Of a DNA stretch of 64,000 bases, positions 51,840 to 63,820 are shown piece after piece (the stretch's first letter is position 1; every line of letters begins with the position of its first letter). Both the position numbers and the translations under genes were made by a program. The notes beneath the pieces were generated by a model. It did no database searches and was not told where the DNA came from. It was given only the letters and a program-made list of their open reading frames with translations. Source of the DNA: Synchiropus splendidus. Taxonomy: Eukaryota > Chordata > Actinopteri > Syngnathiformes > Callionymidae. The stretch spans positions 18,292,001 to 18,356,000 of the forward strand of contig NC_071347.1 in assembly GCF_027744825.2 (NCBI RefSeq), written 5' to 3'.

Positions 51840-53415
51840 AGTCGGGGTTAACCGTTTTGTGCCCGTGTTAAAGGCAGAGCTTTGCTTTCTGCCTTATTCA
51901 ATGCGCCATATTTTTCTTGCTTTTTTTAATCTTAGTTGACATCCTGTTTGTCATAGTCACTCTTTTGATTTGATATTTTAATGCTACAAATATATTTTTT
52001 TCTTTAATGTAACCGTTATGATCGCTCCTTCAACAGAAGGAGGAGGATTTATATATTTCACTTGTGTATTATTTATTTAGTTACAGTGGCACCTTGCAAC
52101 TCAACTTCCAGAAGTTGTTGAGACTAGAATCCATTCTCAGCATCAGGTCAGTTTAACAACTGAGGTGCTTCATCCAGCAGACATGGAATGCGAAAGCTGA
52201 CGTAAATGAGAAGCAAAGTCATCGTGCCACAGTTTCCCTCACAGCCTGTGCTGCTGGTTGATCATTTTAAAGGTTCTAGTCCACTGTGTTCGGAGAGATT
52301 TTGAGATCCTGGACAATTGGACTCTGCACGTCTGGTCGCCCTAACTGGGGGTTCGGAGCGCCTCAAATATAAAACTCAAGCCAGTTTTCAAGTCAACTAA
52401 TTCAGAAAAGCAAATGCAGTTCAAAAGAAAACACAGCTGTAATTTATTAATAGTGATCATGAATATTAGAACAGCAGCAAATGAAACAAACTTTGACTAG
52501 TCATATTAAAAGTGTGACCCTTAACCATACAATATTCATATCAATATTGATTCAAATATCAAGTACGTCAAGATGGTAACTTTGTCATTTCTGTTTGATT
52601 TCCTCTAGTAGGAAGAACTTTGCTGAACAGCAAACATGATTCACTCGCCGAGCAGAGCCGTGTGTTTAAAATAAATCGAACAACAAATATTGAATTATGA
52701 TTACTTAAACCAGTGATGACAAGGGCTTCTGCTGGCAGAGGATTAAACCGGAACCCTGAGTCAAAAGTTCGTCACTTAAAGAGACACCAGGGAAGTGTAG
52801 AGCGTGATCTCGCAGTAGACCACGCTGTTGGCTCAGGCAGGCTGTGTGACGTGAAAATACATGGAGCAAACTTACACATAGGATCTGCAGTAATTCATAC
52901 ATACATACATTTATCTCAAGGTTTGAGTCAGAGTTGAACCACTCTGTTGACCGATCACTAAAGCAATGCTGCTTTGAAAGTAGCTTGCCGGTCAAAACCC
53001 CAAATTTCAGCCTCAACCAGACTCACACAACAGGAAGTCAACTGGCTTTTGTTGTTCAAGGCTTGATGCAAAACACAAAATGAAAATACCAACTTGATAA
53101 TTAATGATAAACGGGATGAGCAACACTGTGAATTGTGTCTTGTAATTGTGATTGTTGTTACGCGACTTAAAAAGTGAAAATAAGAAGCTGCCAGTGTAAA
53201 TGAAGTTCCAGATCTCTCTCCTGAGAGCTTATTGGTGGATAGGATTCATGGAAACTGCATTATGGGGCACGGTGGTGAAGTCATTAAGAAGCTTACAGAT
53301 GCTCTGCCAGATTAGGTTTTTCTCCTCTAATCCCTCAGATTACAGAGCCTGCCGCCTGAGCGAGCTTTGAAGCGCCGTGCAGTTCCTTCTACATTGGTCA
53401 TTTTTGTTTCCGCAG
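51840..53415. other. Head-to-head intergenic region between ell and the FKBP8-like gene
   Basis: About 1.7 kb separates the ell start from the first recognised FKBP8-like exon. The half near ell is AT-rich. The rest contains no open frame with similarity. A fragment GGGGCACGGTGGTGAAGTC near 53262 resembles the tRNA-derived head of a fish SINE. A non-coding first exon of the FKBP8-like gene is expected here but was not located. Confidence 0.5.
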
Positions 53416-54653
53416 GATGGACGTACAGGTCAAAGTGCATCCGCGGAGAGGCAAACTTTGTCCGGATTACTGAGCGGCTTCGCAGCATGGCGTTCTTCAG
53501 ACCCATCAAGGAACTGCGGTGCTGTTGTTATAGATGACTTTCTCAAGGAGCGAGTGCTGACGCCTGTCGCCCTGTGAAGGGAAATGGAAACAAAGCCATG
53601 TTGTAAGGAGCATGAGGACAGTGTGGTGCAGCCCACAGAGCCGCGGGTGAAAGAGGAGGACATCTCCACCCTTAGAAGCATGGACGGTCACACTGCGCAG
53701 CTCTGTGTCCCAACAAGCAACAGCCAGGAGCAGTGCGGCAAAATAAAGGCTGCACTGGAGACGGGAGACTGGGAGCATGCTGTGGTTAGAGAGCCCGGCG
53801 GAGAACATGAAGAGATGAGGAAACTGAAGAAGACCAACAGTTGGAAGATGGTGCGATTCCAGGAGCCTTCTACTGAGGATGAGTTGCCGGAGCGGGACAG
53901 TTCTGTGGAGAGCCTCTTCCCGGAGTATACCATGGAGGAGTGGACGGTGACCACGTTTGAAGAGCTGTTCTCGAAAGAAGACTGGCAGGACATCACAGGT
54001 AGACTGCCCTGGGGCACACTTAGCTGGGGGGCTAGTGGTTTTCCAAGTAGATTTAGGTTTTATGAATGACCCCAAAATCTTCGGTTGTGGGTGTCTAAGT
54101 CATCCAGAGACTCACAGCAGAGCTGCTTTGCCTTCAAGCACTCACCATGTCATGAGAAAGTTCTCCACTCAAGAGTTCTTCTTACGGACATGAAGGATAA
54201 CTCATCTCACAACTCACCCATTTCTCCCTGCAGATGATCGTCTGCTGAGGAAAAAAGTCTTGGCCCCCGGACCCACAAATGCCTCGCCCCCTTCCTGGGG
54301 CCAGGAAGTGACGATTAAGATGCAGTGTGTCCTGGAGGACCGCACTGTGGTGGAGAAAGACCGCAAGCTGGTGTTCGCCATTGGAGAGGGAGATGTCAAC
54401 CAGGTGATCATTTCTTAATGGTTAGATCCTCGAACCACGTCTTGCTAACTATAACGTCAATGGTGGTTTACTTCCTTCTCCCACCAAAAAAGCTGCACAT
54501 TTCCTCCTTGTCTATTTTTAACTGGAATAAACCGGCCTTGTTCCCACCTCGGTGGCACCTGCAGGCGCTGGAGGAGTGCGTGATGTCCATGCAGAAGGGG
54601 GAGGTCGCGTTACTGCTGGCCGGTTCCCAATATGCCTACGGACTGCTGGGAAG
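53416..54653 (+). CDS. fkbp8: FKBP8-like membrane-type immunophilin, 5' part only
   Basis: Coding parts are 53584-53998, 54234-54403 and 54565-54653 (225 residues), with GT..AG junctions and joining phases. Exon one has an upstream acceptor (AG at 53414-53415) and 168 bases of 5' UTR. The start at 53584 follows an in-frame stop by 6 bases. FKBP8 is an outer-mitochondrial and ER-membrane cochaperone that binds BCL2 and HSP90 through TPRs. Here the N-terminus is acidic (about 1-138). It ends in 'EDWQDITDDRLLRKKVLAPG', close to '[20 protein letters not shown]' of FKBP8. An FKBP fold follows (about 159-225) with 'GQEVTIKMQC', 'LVFAIGEGDV' and 'SQYAYGLLGR'. The ligand-pocket tryptophan of FKBP12 is leucine (NQALEEC), as in the atypical FKBP8 group. 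The rest of the FKBP fold, the TPRs and the C-terminal anchor are missing from the window. Another FKBP8-group member (fish fkbp16) remains possible. Confidence 0.8.
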
Positions 54654-57600
54654 GTAGGAGTTTTACTGTGTGTTTCCGCCAAACATCAAGCGGGCAGAAG
54701 GTTTTATGGGCATATCTGTGTCAGTGAGGAGCCTCTCGTACCTGTTGCTGTGGGGGCAGCCTGCTTATCCAAGGGTAGTGAGGTTAATGAACCATTAACA
54801 GCAGCAGATGGCTTCTTCCTAACACCCTCGCACTGCAGCCTATCAATGGTCTGTTCCAACCTATGGAAGGATGCCACTCCAATTACAGGAGGACTTTAGC
54901 TTTACGGCCTTTACACCAAGCAAGGGAGGGTGTAAACCTGGAGGACGTCTCTGCAGCACAGATGTGAGCCTTTGTTTGTCAGTCTGTGTTAACACCAGCT
55001 GACATCTGACACTGAGACACGGGGAAATGAAGATATTTATGTCATTCAAAATTCCAATCTCCAGTTTCTTCTGGTCCAAAAACATACGCAGGTGCGTGCG
55101 AGTAACTGCGTGTCTGTATGAGCTCAGTGCTGAGCTGTTCCCTGACTGTCACCCTGTGTAGCTGGGATAGGCTCCACCCACCTGTCACTCAGGAGACTGG
55201 TGAAAGCGAATGAAGTATGAAAGCATTAGAAATATTAACAGCTTTTTTATTTAATTTATTTCTGTTTTTCTTTTTTTAACAGATTATATCCACTTTTTAA
55301 GACGTGAAAATATATCGATTTAAATGCCAGATTAAATTTGTAGCTCTACACAGAGGAGGCGTTAAGGAAATCAATATCATGTGTGTATTTTCTGCCGCTG
55401 TACTGTAGCCAAAATAAACGCAGTGCATTTCATAAAGAGGATAATTGTGGCCATTAATTTTGATTCTGAAAGCGCCAGCTCAGTGCCGGTGTTCAAATAA
55501 GCCCACTCCCCAAGAGATGAAATTAAACATTATTAGATCATTTGGAACACAACAGCGACAGCAGCTCGGCCGCCGCACTCCTCGTGTTGCCGGTGCGAAC
55601 GCCGAAAATAAAATGCATTCACAGGTTATGAGGGGGTCGCGCGGAGATCCCGCTGTAACATTAGCCGAGCGGCTGCGTGGAGGTGTTGTTCACACGTTCA
55701 CAAATGACGCGCTCCCCAAATTATTAGCGGGAGCGGGGAAATATGCTGAAGTGATCCGGCGGGGTGAGGGACCCTCTGGATCAGGAGGCGTATGCAGAGT
55801 TTGAATGCCTCCTCCATGTTGGTTTAATCTGCGTGTTGGGCCGGCAGCAGTGCAGCCACTATTTACCTAATGACAGATGGGACTGACTGTAGCGGTGTTG
55901 AACTTTAGCCCGCGGGAGGGAAACCACAAATTCACTTAGCAATCCAGTCAGCTTTGCTTCTAGGAAAGTAAGATGGAACTGGTCAACAAGGTGGGGTTTT
56001 ATTTCGGCTTTTAATTCTCAAGATGAAGTGTTGTTGTCGATTCTCTTCGACATCTGTCTTCCTTACTTCTGTGTCGGCCCTTTTTTAAGAGCAGTTGGCT
56101 AGTTTTACTTTGCTATTCCGCTTGTTATGAACTTGTTAGTCATGATCCTGGCTGCCGCGATTATGCTATGCTGATTGTCAAGCTCCAGATTACAGTTTGA
56201 AAATGATCACATTTTTGCTACCAAATTTGGAGACATGTTCATTTCAAAGCTACTTTTGCACGACCAATTTGGACAACCTTACAGTTCACCGAAGTTCCAC
56301 ATGAAAAACACTGCAACGGGTTGCGGCATCGGACAGAAACCTGTCCATCACTGACATGTGACCTGTGTCTGATGATGGTGTGTGTGGCCGAATCAAACAT
56401 GTCAGTAGGCTTCTTCTTAGTTAGCGTCTTGAATTTGGCTTTTGTTATTATTGTTAGCATTAGCATTGTTTTTTTGGTTAGTATTATAATTTTTCCTAGT
56501 ATTTTGTCGTCTATTTTTATGATATTTATTTTCAGTGTCTCTATTTTACATTAATAATTTATGTTGTTTTTAAATTATGCAATACGTGGCTACTGTGTTC
56601 TAGTTGTGTCTGGGGTTTGCTGTGGTGAAAAGTTAAATTTCCCCATCGTGGGATGAATAAAGGACAATCTATTGCCATTGTTATTGAATTTATTCATTTT
56701 CAGTTTTCTTTTGTTTTGCATTGAATGCTGTTCTCACTTGTTCATATAAAGCAATCGGAGCACAGCATCCCTCGCACCATGAAAAACCGTGATGGAGACG
56801 ACAATATTGATCAAAATAATCATGTTTTCTGTAGTTGATCTGACATCGTTTCATGGTTTCAACTCTCCCAAGAATGAGCTTTAAAAGTCCTAACATTGTG
56901 GGGAGGAAATGAGCTGCTTGGCAGGCGTCTGCGCTCCCTGAACTCCTCCAGTTCTTCGCTCCTCAAGTGTTTTAACATCGTCCTGTGGTTTTATCACGTT
57001 CAGCTTCATATCAAGTTGAAATACTTTTCAAAACAACCGTTGTACCTTTGTGGCTGACTGTAGTACCTGCTCTTTGATGGCAAAACAATTCTCCTTGGAA
57101 TTCATCTTGTCACCGACCTGACATTCATGTGTCAGGAGTGTTCGTATGTGTTGGAGAGTATTTGGATATTGGATGACCATGGCTTCCGCCGGCAACGTGA
57201 GGATACATGTGGCTGTAGATGTGAGCGCGGTCGAGTCTCTGAGTCAGAGGCTGCTGGAGTGAGATGCAACGGGAGGTTAGTTAATGATTGTTTTGATGCA
57301 GCTGATTAAAGTTGTGAGCCGCGGCGTCAAATTTAGCCAAACCACACGCCAGACAATCAGAGCTCTGCGCCGCTTCTTTAAGATCCCGAGGTTAACACTC
57401 AACCTGTTGACAAAAGGGCGGACACGCCTCTAAACAAAGGAAATTGCAGTGGCTAAAATAGCTGAAAATAACATCACTGTTTTCTTGGTCAGTTCAAGGC
57501 AAAGCCATCTATCGGAGCAACAAGTGGCACGTGGCCTTATGTGGTCTTTTTCATGAGGACATTAGGATCGACAGCAAGACATTTCTGAGCCTTGAACAAA

Positions 57601-58030
57601 AAAGGAACGCGACACACAACCACACACTTCCCTTCTCAATAAAAACGTCACAAGTGTTCCCGGCTGACACCGACTGCTGAGTCACTGCATCTCCTCAGTC
57701 AGCAGGCCATTATCAGCAGAGCGGCATCTGTTGACAGGAACGCTCATGAAGACTCACCTCAGCGTCAACAAGTGACACCCTCGGTCTTTCTCTCTGAATA
57801 AACAACCATCCGTTCTCCGAATGGACGTCTCGAGCGTGAGAGCTTGTCAATCTGGAACCGAGTTCTGAGACTTCTGCAAGGTGCGTAGACAGTTGGGTTG
57901 AGTCACCTGGAGTCACTCATCTAGAGTGACGGAGGTAAAGATGAGAGTGCAGGCGGGGTGGAACAGGTGGGGACCACTTTAGAGTTACGGAAGCAGAAGT
58001 GGTCACTGCCATGATGTTCAGATCAGAGAC
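54654..58030. other. Presumed FKBP8-like intron, no exon found
   Basis: I searched for an exon continuing the FKBP fold (an IPP-type end of domain and then TPRs) and found none. A dispersed fish repeat with CTGGGATAGGCTCCACCCA lies at about 55120-55220. The stretch 55440-55870 is unusually even in composition, has several CpGs and may be a conserved non-coding element. Confidence 0.4.
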
Positions 58031-58039
58031 TCAGGAGTC

Positions 58040-58260
58040 AGAGTTTGCAGTGTGAGATGAGGATGCTGAGGATGCCTTTGATGGAGACTTGAAAGGACGA
58101 GATCAGAAATGAGTGCATCTCAGAGGAACATGTTGAGATGTTTAGGGAGGCCAGATGGTTTGGACGCATGGAGCGACCCAAAACGTTGACCAACCATTGA
58201 GGTTTGTGACAGAATGAGGACATGACGGGAAGAGCTGTGACTCGGGAGTTAAGATTGATA
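58040..58260 (+). mobile_element. LINE reverse-transcriptase C-terminal relic
   Basis: Around 58050-58200 the + strand reads, with frame breaks, as 'MRMLRMPLMET', then 'IRNECISEEHVEM' and 'REARWFGRMER', which matches the C-terminal segment after the reverse-transcriptase domain seen at 4.3 kb and 44.2 kb. Heavily decayed. Confidence 0.6.
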
Positions 58261-58666
58261 GGCAAAGATGGCAGAGGTTGACTCTCCAGTCTGATACTAC
58301 ATTAAGAGTAGCACCAATGAATGAATAGAAATACACCACTGCTATACTGTACCATCAAATACTTACCATGTCACCTACTACAACTATGAGGAGGCCAAAT
58401 ATTACTTCAAGAGCACAAACCACCACAACACCACTATCGTGAAATACATCCGAAAATACTCCTTACACAGCATGTTCAACCACAACAAGTCGGAGCCTTG
58501 TCTGAAAGACCGCAGCTACTGTTACTACACTGGAGTCCACGATGAAAGAAAGAAAGCGAGACAACTTCAGAACTGTTTTCCACTACTGATTTTCCGCTGA
58601 CATGTGGCAGATACTAAAACACATGAGGTGATTGTGCACCGGGAAAGCAACTTCAGTTCCCTCAGA

Positions 58667-59450
58667 ACCCTAACCCTAACTAACCCTAACCCAAACTAAC
58701 CCTAACACTAACCTAACCTAACCCTAACACTAACCTAAACCTAACCCTAACCTAACCTAAACCTAACCTAACCCTACCCTAAACCTAACCCTAACCTTAA
58801 CCCTACCCTAACCCTAACTAACCCTAACCCTAACCCAAACTAACCCTAACACTAACCTAAACCTAACCCTAACCTAACCCTACCCTAAACCTAACCTAAC
58901 CCTACCCTAAACCTAACCTAACCTAACCTAACCCTACCCTAACCCTAACCTTAACCCTACCCTAACCCTAACCCTAACTCTAACCCTAACCCTCTAACCC
59001 TAACCCTAACTCTAACCCTAACCCTCTAACCCTAACCCTCTAACCCTAACCCTAACCTTAACCCTACACTAACCCTAACCCTAACACTAACCTAAACCCA
59101 ACTCTAACCTAACCTAACTTAACCTAACCCTACCCTAACCTTAACCCTAACCTAACCCTAACTAACCCTAACTAACCCTAACCCTAACCCAAACTAACCC
59201 TAACACTAACCTAAACCTAACTCTAACCTAACCTAACCCTACCCTTAACCCTAATCTTAACCTTAACCCTACCCTAACTCTAACCCTAACCCTAACCCTC
59301 TAACCCTAACCCTCTAACCCTAACCCAACCCCAACCCTAACCCTAACCCTCTAACCCTAACCCTCTAACCCTAACCCTCTAACCCTAACCCTAACCCTAA
59401 CCTAACCCTAACCCTCTAACCCTAACCCTAACCCTAACCTAACTTTACCA
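58667..59450. repeat. Interstitial telomere-like CCCTAA array
   Basis: About 780 bases of CCCTAA units on the + strand (TTAGGG on the other), the vertebrate telomere repeat. Units are mixed with shorter or altered forms CCTAA, ACTAA, CTCTAA and CCCAA, so it is degenerate and not a fresh terminal array. Decayed copies trail to about 59515. Orientation is uniform, with no head-to-head switch to TTAGGG on the same strand. Confidence 0.95.
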
Positions 59451-59519
59451 CTCCCTACCCTAATCTTAACCATCACCTGACCAAGCCCTAACTTAACCCC
59501 TTACTTAACCCCTGGACCA

Positions 59520-61130
59520 CTCCTGTGTCGCCACCTTAGTGGCCTGGGATCTCCTGGAGTTCCGGGGAAAGCCTTGCCTGGTCCTAACCCTGCGCAGTCA
59601 CTGCGAGACTCACCAGATGAACATCTCACCTTCGGATTGAGAGCGGAGAAAAACAAACAAGTCTTTACTGCCGGAGCAGAGGGGGATGCCTCTCTGGCTT
59701 TGACCCCGCGGGTGGTGGGGGTGGAGGGCCTGATGGGAATCTGGGCCCTGTTTGAGCTACCGGCAGGACGCAGCCCGCTGAAGTCATCTTGGCTTCATGG
59801 GAAAGCAGTGGAATTATGAACGTGATTGATGCTTATTGCGTAATATTCCACATCGCTGTTGTGCACCGTGCAGTGGAGTGTGACTGTGTTCGTCCCTGTT
59901 GTGTGGAAGAGTCCGAGAGTGTAGAAGCTCAGTTGCTCAGTTTGCATTTGCAAAGGCTTGAAATGAAAACACAAGAATTTATACTTCTGCACCAACACAA
60001 TGCCTCTGCTGATACCACAGAAAGTATGACAAATTACGCAACAAAACCCGCCACTGCTATGACAATACAGACATTGTTAGCGCTAACTTCCAGACGGATT
60101 CAAAACTACTGACTTACATCTGTTCTGTGTGCAACATCAACTATAAATACTTCAAAACAAACACTGACTCCAACACACAATAGAGCCACTAGAGCACCAA
60201 ATACAAGTACAACAAGTACTACACAAAACGATGACTACACCACCAACCAGTACCACAGCAATACTCACACTCGCTAAAGCTGGGCCAACAACTACAAACA
60301 AAAACGACGGCAAAACATCAAACTACAACAAAAAAACACCAACACTATGAACTAGTACGACAACAATGTCTACCACGACTGAAACACTGATAATGAACCA
60401 CACTAACCTACTTCACCAAAACTATTTCAAGTACTTCTTCTGCTTCTTTTACAAATGATTCATACAGCCAAATACTGTAGTGGCTGATAGTGGTCCAGTA
60501 TTACAACACAAGACCAAAACGTACTACTACATCATAATCTTTTTGGAAAATGAATTTTAACTAACTTTAAATGAACTTTAAACTAGTGTTACTTTCCCGC
60601 ATGACTCCATGTTTTATTCATTGTATTAGTACTTGGGAAGTCTGACTTCTACTTTTTGGACTGCACTGACATGTAAAATGTAAACTTTGTACCCAAACTA
60701 GTAACTTTACTGGACTCTAACTACATTTATTGCAAGTGTCAAAAAATAAAACACTCTGGAGAACAAGTCTATGTTGTCACACTGAACATCGGCGATGTCT
60801 GTTCCAGGCTGGAGAGACTCACAATAAAGTTTGTAAATAATAAAACAGTGCCGGACTTTGGCTCGCCTGAAGATCCATCGGCTCTGTGCTTCTTCTGGAG
60901 TTCCACCTGGATCCACAGGTCATGTACATGTTCGACACTCGCAGAGGAAGCCTCGGCACCAGCCCTCTGTGTGCTGAGCAAGCGAGACCTGCTGCCCCCT
61001 GCAGTCCTGTTGACCTCATTGCCACGAATGATATTTCAAGTGCTGAAAGGGTGTCGAATTATACAGACTATATTGTAGATTTTTTTAGGTGTTAATTTGT
61101 TTCTTGAAGGAGGTATGTGCTCCATCTTGA
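59520..61130. other. Non-coding region, A/C-rich in part
   Basis: No gene was recognised. The stretch 60120-60480 is strongly A/C-rich on the + strand (AAC, TAC and CAC triplets), resembling a decayed trinucleotide array; 58330-58560, before the telomere-like block, has similar composition. The open frame around 60848-61095 has no family resemblance. Confidence 0.5.
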
Positions 61131-61133
61131 AGT

Positions 61134-61736
61134 AGATTAGATTAGATTAGATATTAGATTAGAACTCAACCCAACATAACATAACATGATTTTATATTAG
61201 ACTGGAACTCAACCTGACATGACATGACATGACATGACATGACATGACATGACATTCAAACCCAACATAACAGAACACAACATGATTTTATATTAGATTC
61301 AAACCCAACATAACATAACATAACATGACTTTATATTAGATTCAAACCCAACATAACATAACATAACATAACATAACATGACTTTATATTAGATTCAAAC
61401 CCAACATAACATAACATAACATAACATAACATAACATGACTTTATATTAGATTCAAACCCAACATAACATAACATAACATAACATGACTTTATATTAGAT
61501 TCAAACCCAACATAACATAACATAACATAACATGACTTTATATTAGATTCAAACCCAACATAACATAACATAACATAACATAACATAACATGACTTTATA
61601 TTAGATTCAAACCCAACATAACATAACATAACATAACATAACATAACATGACTTTATATTAGATTCAAACCCAACATAACATAACATAACATAACATAAC
61701 ATAACATAACAACATGATTTTATAGATTCAAACCTA
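61134..61736. repeat. Nested (ACATA)n minisatellite with a constant 24-base spacer
   Basis: A 24-base spacer containing TTATATTAGATTCAAACCCA recurs with starts at 61284, 61327, 61380, 61438, 61486, 61534, 61592 and 61650. An altered copy is at 61716 and a diverged one near 61189. Between spacers are runs of ACATA. Spacings are 43, 53, 58, 48, 48, 58 and 58 bases (then 66), so unit length changes mostly in whole pentamers. The left part (61215-61254) uses TGACA units instead, and the far left is a GATTA run. Confidence 0.95.
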
Positions 61737-63779
61737 AATCAAAAATCTAAATCAAATTTATAATATATATAAATAATATATATGTAATATCTATAAATAT
61801 TAAATGCAGATTCTGCAGAGGCTCAAGCTAATAATTGAATCAGAGTCTCAGTAACTTCTAATATTGTTATGGAAATATTTTACCACTTTTAAAAGTGTGG
61901 CGTCGAACCAAAGTTGAACCAGATGTCGGGGCAGAGCAATGGAAACAAATGAGCTGTTTGCGTAAAGGCGCAATGAGCGGGGCTGCAACTGAGCAGCGGT
62001 TGCTGGCACTCGGAAAGTCGCAACACCAGGTCAGAAAGTCACTCGTGAAGTTTTGGGGAAATCCAGACTCTCGACCATCCACAAGCTGTGCGCCTTTTAA
62101 ATCTATCGTTCAGATTCATCAATCTGTTTGCAGCTGTTAAGCAACTCTTTTGTTGAGCCGTTTCTGAAGAAAGCATGTCATTTGCATAAAGTTCAATAAA
62201 GACTGACAGATTAATGACGCCGCAATATTTTTCACTGTGTTATGAAAGTAGGCCAGCCGTACTTTTGGAACCTCTCTTCTTTCAGAAGACAAAAACACAC
62301 CCTTGTTGGGAAACAGGTGCTGCGCTGCAGGGTGTGGCGGCGCAACCAAACTTCCAGCCGCCAAACATCCTCGCGGGATTTCATGTGGAATTTCTGTCTT
62401 CAACCAGAAATGCTCAGCAAAGTCGTCGGTTAAAAATACCAATAATTAACAACAATAAAAAATAAAAAGTCGTAATTATATTCTCGGTTCAAGCTCCTAT
62501 TTACTCCCATTGTTTCTCTCAGGTGGAATGTTGTCTTGCGTACTGTGAGCGGCCACTTTGCTCTCACATGCCGGGCCTGTTCTCGTGGATTCGGCAGGCA
62601 GGCGAGGCGGTGACGCAGAGACTTTTTGTTGATGTTGTGAAGCGCAGGAGCCTCAGCGACACACCCACCTCCAGCCCTACGTGACACCAAGTCACAGCTA
62701 TGCAAAACAAAAAAACCCAAATCACGGGGTGAAAACTGGCAACGGGAAGTTCAGTCTTTTTACAGGAGGTTTTATGACGAGGCGCTTTATCATCACAGAT
62801 CACTTCCTTCTACTGCAGATTGAAATTCTGGAGTCACGTTTGTTTCACGGGCTCTTTTCATGGAGCGATGGGGTTGGCTCAGATGAAGATAAGGCTGTCA
62901 ATGAAGCCTGCGCTCGGGATGTTTGCGCAGAGTTCAACAGAGACTGTGAAGTGTGTTTGACAAGCGTCCTCAACCCTGGTGATCTACTGTACTTGTTTAT
63001 GTTTCTGGTTTAGTCATCAGCCTCAAGTCATTCACCCGGGTCAAGTCTTTTTGTCTGAGTCGCCGTGTATCTGTAAGTGTCTGGCAACTTCATCGGGGTG
63101 TGCCAGCGTGACAAGCGCCAACCCTGCCAAGGAACAAATGAAATGCTTTGAAGAGCGAGGTGTTGTTTACATGAGGTCGCGACACACAACATCAGCCTGC
63201 CTTTATTTATTTATTATAACCTGGTCATTCTTATCTCTACAGAAGCATTTTTCTTCTGTGTTTCTTATAGCAATATTTTAGTTTTTCTGAACAATTTATT
63301 TTATTATAAATATTTTTATCTTCTTTTTTTAAATCATTATCATTTTTCCTGTTTTTTTCTGTGATTTTTTTTCCACCCTGTTGTTGGACTAATATTTTTT
63401 ATTGAATTACATAGATACTTCTGGAACCTCTTGCCTCCCGAGTACATGACCCACCCTCCCTTAACAAAGCAGGATATTAAAAATATTCAGAAAAAAAAAT
63501 TCACAACAAAGCATAAAATGTATCATTTACTTAATGTCTTTTTTCCTGTTATGGATAAAAGCAGGAAAATATTACTCAGTAAAAACCAGAAATCATGACC
63601 ACAACAAAGTCTAAGAGAAATTTCTGTAGTTTTTCTTAACCCCTTCAAGTGAATGCTTTTGTTTATCTCTCACATTTTTTTTTTCTGTCATGAAATGAAG
63701 ATGCATTGAGGGAGATCAAGCTTCTTTAAATCCATGTACCGATACATGGCAACTCAATTTTCAATTATTTGGCTTTTAA

Positions 63780-63783
<4 letters not shown>
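61737..63783. other. Non-coding region, no gene recognised
   Basis: No exon could be assigned. One exon-like stretch, 62818-62980, is open and lies between a CTTCTACTGCAG acceptor-like site and a CCTG|GTGATC donor-like site, but its translation resembles nothing known to me. Confidence 0.4.

Positions 63784-63817
<34 letters not shown>
63784..63817. repeat. (TA)n microsatellite
   Basis: An uninterrupted TA run of about 34 bases. Confidence 0.95.

Positions 63818-63820
<3 letters not shown>

Noticed and set aside
61395..61586. - strand ORF repeating MLCYV
   Set aside because: It is a direct product of the ACATA pentamer repeat (15 bases give five codons) and not a protein gene.
61134..61736. 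CRISPR-like array (regular repeats with spacers)
   Set aside because: The recurring blocks and variable runs are simple pentamer repeats in a vertebrate genome. Spacers are not unique sequences and no cas genes exist here.
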